In this document: piece by piece, positions 1-8,170 of the stretch
Layout: every line of letters starts with the position of its first letter
Position numbering within the stretch: position 1 is the first letter of the stretch
NCBI GenBank assembly: GCA_024654025.1
Contig: JANLIR010000008.1
Span: 1-38,035, forward strand
DNA length: 38,035 nt
Reading direction: 5' to 3'
Origin: Candidatus Wolfebacteria bacterium
GTDB taxonomy: Bacteria > Patescibacteriota > Minisyncoccia > UBA6257 > UBA9933
Translations under genes and position numbers: made by a program
The notes under the pieces: generated by a model
Database searches by the model: none
What the model was told of the DNA's origin: nothing
The model's input: the letters and a program-made list of their open reading frames with translations, nothing else

Positions 1-2544
1 TACTTGTCCATAAGCGGGGTCGGATTTGTTTGTTATATTGTATTTGAGTTGAAGCTTCTGAATAGCTTGTTTGGTTAGTTGTCCGTAATAACCGGTTATC
101 AATTTTTCAGGATAGATATCAGGGTATTGGGAGAGAAATGATTGGAGATTTTTGACTTCAGGATTGGTTAGGCCAGGATACAAATGCTTAGTAAAGGACA
201 TTGATGGATATTGGGATACTGGGATATTAGTAGATACTGGTGGATATTTATTGATATTAGGAGAAGATATTGGAGCTTTCGCTGAAGAAAGAATAGATAT
301 TGGAAGCCCAGCGCTTGCTACGGCAGCAGAGACAGAACAAGCAGAAGTTGTTTGTGATAATGAGGAAGTTGCTGATTCAGTGGAATCTCCATTTCTGTAT
401 TTGACTTCATAGGAATAGGAGGTATTGCAAGTAAGTCCTGTGTCAGTATAGGAATTAGTGGTTATCCAACCGGAATTATTTGAATTTGTCGTATTGAGGA
501 AATAATAGCTGGAGGAAGCGGAAGAAGTGTTATTGAAGGAATCAACAGATAAAGCAATGGAAGTTTGGCTCGGAGTGGCGGAGAAATTAGTGGGGTCAGG
601 AGTAAGAGTGTATTTGCTGGAAGTGGCTCCATATGAAGAGATGTTTCCTGCTAGATCTATGAATCTGACATCATAGGCATATTGGGTGTTGGAAGTTAGA
701 GATGAATCAGAGGTAGTGGCGGTGGAAGTGGAAACAGCTGATAAAGTGGTGGTGGAATTTTTTCTGACTTGCCATTGGTAGAGTCCTGACCCTGATTCAG
801 TGATTGTTGAAGTAGAAGGTCTGTTGATGATTATTGAGGAAGAAGTGATTGTTCCGAATGTTGATGAGGCGATTGTGCCTGTGGGAGCAACTATATCAAT
901 CCCAAAAGAATTGCTTCCTGAATTGAATTGGGTAAATGATGAGGTTCCATTGGAATAATCCAATAATCTAGCTTGCCATTTATAGTTTCCGTCAGGAAGA
1001 GAAGAAACAGTAATAGATGAAGTGGCGGTAGCATTGGCAGAAGAAGTGGCGGTGGAAGTGGTGAATGTTGAGGCGGTGTAGTTGGGAGTATTGGAAAATG
1101 TAGAAGTTGATAATTCTATCTGGAGTTTTTCCAGGTCGTTTATATCAGTATCGGAAACAAGGCCGGAGAAACATACTGTTGAGGTGGATATCCAATAAGT
1201 GGAGGTGGATATTGAACTGGAACAATCCGACTGGTACTGGCCTATGCTTGCCGGAGCGTTGGGATTGGTGTTTATGAATTCATCCGCTCCGATGTCCCAA
1301 GCAGAACCCCAAGGTCTGGTTTGTCCGTCAATGTCGTCGGTAAAGTTTAGCGGTGCCGTATCGCCCGAGGTGTCCGTGCCAACGTCGATGAGTGCGGACC
1401 CGACTGGAAGGTGGAAGTCCTCACTGCCGGGGGTCACATTGGTAAAATTCGTTGTGTTCACCGCAATGTCATCCAAACTCGCGTCAGCGGCTGTATTATC
1501 GGAAGCGGCATTAGTAGTTTGCGTAATGCCCCGATAGAGAGCCCTGCCATAAGTTCCGATCCCTCCGAGATAAGTATTTTTGACAATGAAAGGAGTCGAG
1601 CCGGGATTGTCCAAGCCGGCATATCCTCCGATAAATGTAGAGTTGTAAATAGAAATTGAGCCTGTGGATTGGTTACGATAAGTCCAAAGAAAGCTTCCGT
1701 TGGTCGTACTGGGATAAATGTCATAACCTATGACATTCCATACTTTTAGCACAAGGTTTTCGGTATTCACATTCATACCAGCCTGAAGATAAGTGGAATT
1801 CATGTGGCCCCGCAAAATACTATTAGAAAGCCATGATTCATTCGCCGCAGAAACAGACTTATAGACGATTATATTCCTTGAATTGGCGGTTGGATCGATC
1901 GTCTGTACCTGTAACCCATCAAGGCGGACGTAGTCCTCATAAACATCAATGGGAATCGAGTCGGTAGCGATAAGGCGGTATTTATTCGTATCCCACTTCC
2001 CGGTGTGCCTGGCCGTTGGAGTGGTATAAATTCTGATATAGTTAGTAGAGGTAGTTGTCCATCCGTTAATTCCAACAACGGTCGTATCAGGACTTGTCCA
2101 TGCTCCGTCGATTTTAGCGGTGGCAATGACGGAATCTCCGGTATCGGATATTTGGAAATAGTTAGTAGTAGAAGCGGTTACTCGCCACTGGTCGTTTATT
2201 TGAAAAGAATAAGTGGAGCTGGAGATAGAGGCGACGAGTATTTGAGTGGCTGTATCGTGTTTAGAAATTCCTGTTATCCCAGTTGAGGTTGAATTTCGCC
2301 ATAAGGTAGTAGTAGCACCATCGGCAATAACCCCAGTTACTGAACCAGAAAAAACCTTTGTGGTAGCAACGGTCAAATCAGTATTAATAGCCGCTTCCCA
2401 GGAAGACAAGGTGTTATAATCCCCTCCTGATTGTAAAATAGTGGAAACAAATTCAGTGGCGGCGAAAGAAATACCGCTACTGATAAATATAGAGATAAAA
2501 TAGATAAATATGGATAAAAATAGTACAAAAAATATACGTTTCAT
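1..2544 (-). CDS. Exported right-handed beta-helix protein with FN3-like repeats and C-terminal peptidoglycan-binding domain (partial, runs off the left edge)
   Basis: Not in the ORF track because no stop lies inside the window. Manual reverse translation from ATG at 2544 gives MKRIFFVLFLSIFIYFISIFISSGISFAATEFVSTILQSGGDYNTLSSWEAAINTDLT..., paralogous to ORF 7999..10695. The visible C-terminus is FTKHLYPGLTNPEVKNLQSFLSQYPDIYPEKLITGYYGQLTKQAIQKLQLKYNI, a PG_binding_1-type pattern. Confidence 0.85.
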   Translation of the reverse strand, partial: MKRIFFVLFLSIFIYFISIFISSGISFAATEFVSTILQSGGDYNTLSSWEAAINTDLTVATTKVFSGSVTGVIADGATTTLWRNSTSTGITGISKHDTATQILVASISSSTYSFQINDQWRVTASTTNYFQISDTGDSVIATAKIDGAWTSPDTTVVGINGWTTTSTNYIRIYTTPTARHTGKWDTNKYRLIATDSIPIDVYEDYVRLDGLQVQTIDPTANSRNIIVYKSVSAANESWLSNSILRGHMNSTYLQAGMNVNTENLVLKVWNVIGYDIYPSTTNGSFLWTYRNQSTGSISIYNSTFIGGYAGLDNPGSTPFIVKNTYLGGIGTYGRALYRGITQTTNAASDNTAADASLDDIAVNTTNFTNVTPGSEDFHLPVGSALIDVGTDTSGDTAPLNFTDDIDGQTRPWGSAWDIGADEFINTNPNAPASIGQYQSDCSSSISTSTYWISTSTVCFSGLVSDTDINDLEKLQIELSTSTFSNTPNYTASTFTTSTATSSANATATSSITVSSLPDGNYKWQARLLDYSNGTSSFTQFNSGSNSFGIDIVAPTGTIASSTFGTITSSSIIINRPSTSTITESGSGLYQWQVRKNSTTTLSAVSTSTATTSDSSLTSNTQYAYDVRFIDLAGNISSYGATSSKYTLTPDPTNFSATPSQTSIALSVDSFNNTSSASSSYYFLNTTNSNNSGWITTNSYTDTGLTCNTSYSYEVKYRNGDSTESATSSLSQTTSACSVSAAVASAGLPISILSSAKAPISSPNINKYPPVSTNIPVSQYPSMSFTKHLYPGLTNPEVKNLQSFLSQYPDIYPEKLITGYYGQLTKQAIQKLQLKYNITNKSDPAYGQV

Positions 2545-2790
2545 CAAATTAAGTATAACAAAATAAATTTCTACCGCAATATTAACAATCTTTATCTAAA
2601 TTCCACTATTTTCTCCCTCTTCTTTTTTCTATATACGCCAACCTTTATCAATGTTTCTCTATTTATATCTATAAATACTTTTTTAGATAATAGATAATCC
2701 CGTTGGAGCTGAGGGAGGAGTGTCCCGCTTTTGTCTCCGGCTCGCCAGAGCAACAAAATCGAGAGTGTCGGAGATTCCGCCAGCTTTCTG

Positions 2791-4140
2791 TTACGATACG
2801 GATAAACCAGTGGGATTGGCTGGCGGAATAATATCAGATGACCCCGAAACGTATTCATACGCGCCCCGATCCCAGACGCCGTCAGTGCCCCTTACAACGC
2901 CAGTCAGATCACTTTCATAGATTGCACTAAGTGCTAAGCCAGCGAGTGCTCCAGACAAGCGGAAGTCGCCATTGGCAGAATCTACATATGGGTCGCTACC
3001 GAAAGGAAGATCTGTGTCGTGCTCCCCTTCCGCGTTTCCGGATCCGCATTGGATCATCGTGTTGTAATCGGAATCCGCCATTTCTGTGATTGTATAGTTT
3101 TTGCACCTGTACCAAAGATTATTATAGACAGCATTGCTGTTCCCTTCATATAAGTGATACGAGGCGTTTATCCCGCGATGATTGAACACGGAGTTGTTGT
3201 AAATTTTCCAGTTGTACGCTTGCGCTGCCGCTGACCTCGTAGTAAAAATACCGTTGTTCACGCCTGTATAAATCGCAGAAGTGCTGTCGTTCCAGAACAC
3301 CATATTGCCGTATATTTCCCAATTGTAATCGTCCCCGGTAAGATTAACCACAACGCCGGTACCTTCTATGTCCTCCCATACATTGTAGCGAATAGTATAG
3401 TAATCGCCATAATTATCGGACCATCCTTCGGCGTGAACGCCGGAAGTTGACCGATTCCTGGCGAACCAGTTATATTGCACAAGCACGTTTTGCCAGTTTC
3501 TTGTCAAGAAAAACGTTCGGGTGGAATCATGCAGATAAGAATACTCAAGTGTAAAATTCGACACTGCCGTGTTTCCGTAAATATGATCCGCCGCGTCCGA
3601 GTCCGATACTTCAGTGGTATCAAAAGCAAACTCACTATGGCGTATAGCTATGTTGCTTGGAGCATTTGTCATAGTGAACAGAGTATCGTAGGTTGTATTA
3701 TAAAATTTTATTCCGTGTCCGACTTTCCAACTCGAAGGGCCACCGCCGGTAATTCCATCAATATCCCAATATCCGGTCGTAACTGTGGCCCTGGCGATAA
3801 CCGCTTGGCCATCGCCATACCCGGAGTCCCATCCAGTATCCGTGCCGTGAGCGCCGCTTGTCGCTTTTTTAATGTAAATGTAGGCCGTCCCGGATACTGC
3901 CGTATTGAGCGTAACAGCGTTATAAGAACCAACAGCTAAAAATATCGTGTCTCCGCGAGCCGCAAGGTTTTCCGCCGTTGATAACTGATCGCAAGCGCTC
4001 CCCAAATCCCAGTCGGAACAAGTGCTTCCGGTTGCTCCATCTCGGACATATAAATTCGCGGCTTGGGAGTTTTTTGCCCAGCCGAAAAGGCCGAGAAATA
4101 ATATTGCGAAAATTATTTTAAATTTTGAAAATTTGTTCAT
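2791..4140 (-). CDS. Exported right-handed beta-helix protein with C-terminal IIPPANPTGLSVS tail
   Basis: 449 aa; signal peptide ending NSQAAN; repeated NxxVxNN/YNN-type beta-helix coils; GAYEYVSG then tail. Confidence 0.85.
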   Translation of the reverse strand: MNKFSKFKIIFAILFLGLFGWAKNSQAANLYVRDGATGSTCSDWDLGSACDQLSTAENLAARGDTIFLAVGSYNAVTLNTAVSGTAYIYIKKATSGAHGTDTGWDSGYGDGQAVIARATVTTGYWDIDGITGGGPSSWKVGHGIKFYNTTYDTLFTMTNAPSNIAIRHSEFAFDTTEVSDSDAADHIYGNTAVSNFTLEYSYLHDSTRTFFLTRNWQNVLVQYNWFARNRSTSGVHAEGWSDNYGDYYTIRYNVWEDIEGTGVVVNLTGDDYNWEIYGNMVFWNDSTSAIYTGVNNGIFTTRSAAAQAYNWKIYNNSVFNHRGINASYHLYEGNSNAVYNNLWYRCKNYTITEMADSDYNTMIQCGSGNAEGEHDTDLPFGSDPYVDSANGDFRLSGALAGLALSAIYESDLTGVVRGTDGVWDRGAYEYVSGSSDIIPPANPTGLSVS

Positions 4141-4178
4141 TGGAAATTGTTTGAAAATTGATAATTAAAAATTGAAAA

Positions 4179-5564
4179 TTATAAAACGCTTAGTCCCGTT
4201 GGCACGGCGGGCGGGGTGGTATCGCCGCCGAAAACGTATTCATACACTCCGATGTCGGGAACGCCTATTATCGGGTTGCCTAAAATATCCGCGGCCAGCC
4301 CAACGTCAACTCCAGCATTGATAGCCGGGCTTCCGCCATTTAATCTGAAATCTCCAGCCGCACTGTCAAAAAATTGCGGGTCCACCTGGATGTTCCCGTT
4401 TCCGGCATAAAAATACCCGACGCCCGGCGCCCACAGCGAGTGGTCCGGGGGCGTAGGATCGGAGTAAACGTTGTAGACCGGCGAAGGGTTGTCGTTATTT
4501 GTGGGATGCCGGCCGGTAAAAATGTTGTTTTTTACATCGGGAGAAAAGAAACTTCCAAAATATGTGTCATGGAAAACATTGTTATACACTCTCTCAGGCC
4601 GTAAAGCAGTCCCCGGGTGAGTTTTATAAACTCCGGATCTGATGTCTGAAAATACGTTATACAGAACATCAATATTGCCGAAATTGTTGACATTGTCCGC
4701 CGTTGTCGACATTATTCCCTGTCCGTCGATATTTACGACGCGATTATTTCTGAAAACAAGATTAAATGGCCCGCTTGGAGGCCTTATTTGTAAAACATCG
4801 TTATGAACTCCCGTTATCCACGGAACATCCAACAAATCGTGAAAGTAAGAGAATTCTACGGTCAAAGTGCCCATGCCACCATATTTGATTTGGTCTTCAT
4901 AGGCCGTTTGTTTGAAATCGCTATGGCTTACAAGAGCATTGTTTGAATTAATGAGAAGCCCTGTTCCCCACGATCCAGTCCTTTCCGCTTCATATTTTAT
5001 ATTCTTTAATTCAAAAAAATCCGCGGCCGACCGCACGTTAATATTATAGCCGGTTTCATCGGTAAGATTAACGGTGAACTTTGATGCATCTTTTCCGTCA
5101 ATTGTCACATATGGCTGCCGCACGATAATATTGTCGGTTATAAGAACCGCTCCGTCACGGCCCGGCTCAGTGGACCTTTGGATCGTAATTCTTTGCGAAG
5201 CTACCCCCGCCTTATTGACATCCAGAACCGTTGAATAAACCATATTGACTGCTCCGCCGTCGATATGCACATTGTCGCCCGCCTGAACAGAGTTCCAATT
5301 TATTTGGTTAAGTTCGTTCCAGGCGTTTTCCCAGTTGCTCCCGGTGGAATTATTTCCGCTTTTTGAAACATACCAATCGGCCCCGTATGCTGGCGAGACC
5401 GGAGCAAGACTGAAAAAAATGGTAAAAATAAAGAAAATAAATCCGAAAGATAAAAACTTTTTGCGGCCAGCAATGGGATAAACCGTCCGGGAACTTTCCG
5501 CCCGGCCGAAAAGGCCAAGAAGGGTTATCGAGAGGAAAATGATTTTTATTTTATGCCTTTGCAT
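4179..5564 (-). CDS. Exported right-handed beta-helix protein with C-terminal DTTPPAVPTGLSVL tail
   Basis: 461 aa; two consecutive signal-peptide-like hydrophobic segments; beta-helix coils; GVYEYVFGG then tail. Confidence 0.85.
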   Translation of the reverse strand: MQRHKIKIIFLSITLLGLFGRAESSRTVYPIAGRKKFLSFGFIFFIFTIFFSLAPVSPAYGADWYVSKSGNNSTGSNWENAWNELNQINWNSVQAGDNVHIDGGAVNMVYSTVLDVNKAGVASQRITIQRSTEPGRDGAVLITDNIIVRQPYVTIDGKDASKFTVNLTDETGYNINVRSAADFFELKNIKYEAERTGSWGTGLLINSNNALVSHSDFKQTAYEDQIKYGGMGTLTVEFSYFHDLLDVPWITGVHNDVLQIRPPSGPFNLVFRNNRVVNIDGQGIMSTTADNVNNFGNIDVLYNVFSDIRSGVYKTHPGTALRPERVYNNVFHDTYFGSFFSPDVKNNIFTGRHPTNNDNPSPVYNVYSDPTPPDHSLWAPGVGYFYAGNGNIQVDPQFFDSAAGDFRLNGGSPAINAGVDVGLAADILGNPIIGVPDIGVYEYVFGGDTTPPAVPTGLSVL

Positions 5565-5585
5565 TTCGTTGTAGGTTGTCAGTTG

Positions 5586-7841
5586 TTAGTTGACAGTTAA
5601 TCCCTGGGGCGCGGCGGGAGGAGTAGTATCTGCTCCTGAAGCTGCCCCGTTCCATCCTGCCAGACGCGCCATCAGCCACCATAAAGCCTTGGCTTTTCTA
5701 ATATCAAGAGCATCGTTTGCATGGTCGCCCGCGTAAGTGTTAGGAGTAACGCTTTCACTGTAATCTGGATTGCGTAAATACTGGCCGCTGTTTATATATT
5801 GAGAGGTGTTGGTATTGTTCCAATTTTCAATATCCGCTTGGTCAAACAAAATACCGCTATTGGCTGAAGCGGCCTGGCGAATCATATCATTCCAACGATT
5901 CATGTCCGCGCCGTAGGTTGTATTGCAGTCGCTGACAGAGGTAGTGTACAAAAATTTGGTCGAGTTAACTGTTGAATCGGTATTAAAATCCGTAAGAGCG
6001 TTAAGATACAGCTGCAAGTCGGCATCGCCGAAAGGATGGCCGATTTCGCCGGTAGCATATGCCGGATTGCACATGTGATACGACCAACCGTAAATGGAGG
6101 CGCTAACGGGATAACCGAACACCGCAGCCGCCTGTCTGATGGTATTCTTCTGCGTTGTCTTAGCCGCGTCATCGGTCCAGTAAGTACTGGCGCCGCCGAA
6201 TTCAGACCAGGAACTGTAGGCGGATGAATACTTGCCGGTCAAATCTCTCAAAGAATTATCGTTAATAAACGAACCGGGGTTGTAAGCAACATCAGCGCTG
6301 TATTTGGAATTTTGAGTCTCGAGAAGTTGAAACCCGTAGTGGAATTGACGTGCATGCGATTGTCCGAAAACGCTTGCCACAAGGCGGCGGCTTTTGATTT
6401 GTTCAATCCAATAGTCAGGAATTATATTAAAATCATCAACGGCTCTGTGGTCGGCGACAATGAACGGCGAGGAAGAAACAGAATTTACATAAAAAGAAAT
6501 TAAAAAATCATCGGGATTGGAATTCCCCAAAGAATCAACACATCTCACATAGTAATTATAGCTCCGGCCGTTTTGCAAACCAGTCAGAAACGCGGAATGC
6601 AATGTGCCGCCCGTAGTTGAAAAAGTATTCATCATTGATAAATATGGAGCTCCGGCAGTTGTTGAATACCGGCAGGCGGCGTTTTCATTTGTTGTCAAAG
6701 ATAATGTCGCTTGAGTTGTGCCGGCGCCAAGAGTTCCGGTTGGAGAACCTCCGGAACGATAAGGAGGGATTGTGTCTTGCGGAGGCGGCGGAGCGGAACC
6801 GTTATATTCGTCCGCTCCGATATCCCAAGAGCCTGCTCTGATTTCGCCGTCAATGTCAGTTGAAAAAGATATGGCTGAATCCGATGACAAATCAATTCCG
6901 GCATCCTTAGCTGCGCTATCACTTGAAGATAAATGATAATTTCCGTTTGTCGAATCGCTAAAAGCGGCAGCTTGATTTATTTTGTTTCCAGTACCTCCCC
7001 AATCGTCTGATGTGGAATCGTCAGATATATTATAGCTAGCGGCCCAACTTTGGCCGGTGTTGGCGCGATATGCCTGTCCTGTTGCCGAAACGCCAATATT
7101 ATTAATTAAAGTTCCTGCGCCAATGCTGTTATAAAACGCCCTTCCGGCATTGGCTATACCGGTGTTGTTGTAGAAATACGCATTAACATCGGCATCGTTT
7201 AAGAAGAAAGCTTCGGCCCCGGAATTGGTAGAATTGTTAATGCCTATATTATTCCATAATTTAACAGTTAACGGTCCAACGTAATAGATATCATAGATGT
7301 CATAGCCGGAATTATAGTCATTTTGGCCGAAGCTGTTGGAAATCCGCACTTCCCCGGCTCCGCTTGTATTATAAATAAAATAAATACGATTATTGTCGGT
7401 GATGCGGATGGATATGCCGTCAATGCGTACATTCTCTTCAGAGATGATAAGCGGAGTCGTTCTGCGATAGCCCGGTCCCCATGTGCCGTCATGGCGGGCT
7501 TGGGGTGTTGTGTAAATATTAATATAACGGCTGGCATCGGTGGTCCATCCGTTTATAGTGACCGCAGACGCATCCGGATTAATCCATGTTCCGTCTACTT
7601 TAGCGGTGGCAATGGTATCGGCGCAAACCAGATCGCCCGTTGCACAAGAACCAAAATTTATTCCTCCGTAAGCGGATTCCCAAGCGGAGAGTGAAGTAAA
7701 ACAATTTGAATAACCAGAACAATCCTGGCGGACGAGACCGACTACCTCGGTAGCGGCACGGGAATTATTGTTCATGCCAAAAAAAATCGCTATTAAAAAT
7801 AAATTTCTCCAGCTGAAAAATTTTTTGAAACAAAATTTCAT
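5586..7841 (-). CDS. Exported beta-helix protein with FN3-like domain, uncharacterised C-terminal domain and DTTPPAAPQGLTVN tail
   Basis: 751 aa; N-terminal VGLVRQDCSGYSNCFTSLSAWESAYGGINFGSC module shared with the pilin fusion at 16383..17984; DIGADEY closing the helix; FN3-like TIPPYRSGGSPTGTL...; then a separate ~270 aa domain. Confidence 0.8.
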   Translation of the reverse strand: MKFCFKKFFSWRNLFLIAIFFGMNNNSRAATEVVGLVRQDCSGYSNCFTSLSAWESAYGGINFGSCATGDLVCADTIATAKVDGTWINPDASAVTINGWTTDASRYINIYTTPQARHDGTWGPGYRRTTPLIISEENVRIDGISIRITDNNRIYFIYNTSGAGEVRISNSFGQNDYNSGYDIYDIYYVGPLTVKLWNNIGINNSTNSGAEAFFLNDADVNAYFYNNTGIANAGRAFYNSIGAGTLINNIGVSATGQAYRANTGQSWAASYNISDDSTSDDWGGTGNKINQAAAFSDSTNGNYHLSSSDSAAKDAGIDLSSDSAISFSTDIDGEIRAGSWDIGADEYNGSAPPPPQDTIPPYRSGGSPTGTLGAGTTQATLSLTTNENAACRYSTTAGAPYLSMMNTFSTTGGTLHSAFLTGLQNGRSYNYYVRCVDSLGNSNPDDFLISFYVNSVSSSPFIVADHRAVDDFNIIPDYWIEQIKSRRLVASVFGQSHARQFHYGFQLLETQNSKYSADVAYNPGSFINDNSLRDLTGKYSSAYSSWSEFGGASTYWTDDAAKTTQKNTIRQAAAVFGYPVSASIYGWSYHMCNPAYATGEIGHPFGDADLQLYLNALTDFNTDSTVNSTKFLYTTSVSDCNTTYGADMNRWNDMIRQAASANSGILFDQADIENWNNTNTSQYINSGQYLRNPDYSESVTPNTYAGDHANDALDIRKAKALWWLMARLAGWNGAASGADTTPPAAPQGLTVN

Positions 7842-7871
7842 AATCTTTTTTATCAGTATAACAGATTATCT

Positions 7872-8170
7872 TTAAGAAGATTTTTTGATCTGGTCCAGGA
7901 TTTGATTCAATTGATCTTGCAGATAGTTGATCTGTTCCAGAAGATTGAGTATCCTTCTTGTTTTCGGCCCCACATATCCATAAGCAGAGTCGGATTCATT
8001 AGCTATGCCGTATTTGATCTGAAGTTTCTGGACTGCTTGTTTGGTTAATTGTCCGTAGTATCCGGTGATCAGCTTTTGGGGATAGATATCGGGGTATTGG
8101 GAGAGAAATGATTGGAGGTTTTTGACTTCGGGATTGGAGAGGCCGGGGTAGAGATACTTTGTAAATGATA
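7872..8170 (-). pseudogene. Out-of-frame peptidoglycan-binding domain plus coiled-coil-like tail of the 7999..10695 gene
   Basis: Reverse-strand translation VSFTKYLYPGLSNPEVKNLQSFLSQYPDIYPQKLITGYYGQLTKQAVQKLQIKYGIANESDSAYGYVGPKTRRILNLLEQINYLQDQLNQILDQIKKSS*, aligning with the in-frame C-terminus of CDS 1..2544. Frameshifted or phase-variable rather than necessarily dead. Confidence 0.8.

Noticed and set aside
152-412. Plus-strand ORF over the left-edge gene (and similar plus-strand ORFs such as 1199..1537, 2005..2286, 8195..8497, 9397..9768)
   Set aside because: They are antisense shadows of repetitive Ser/Thr-rich minus-strand coding sequence with no recognisable domain.
3475-3939. 154-aa plus-strand ORF within a beta-helix gene
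   Set aside because: Antisense to a well supported beta-helix CDS; no family resemblance.
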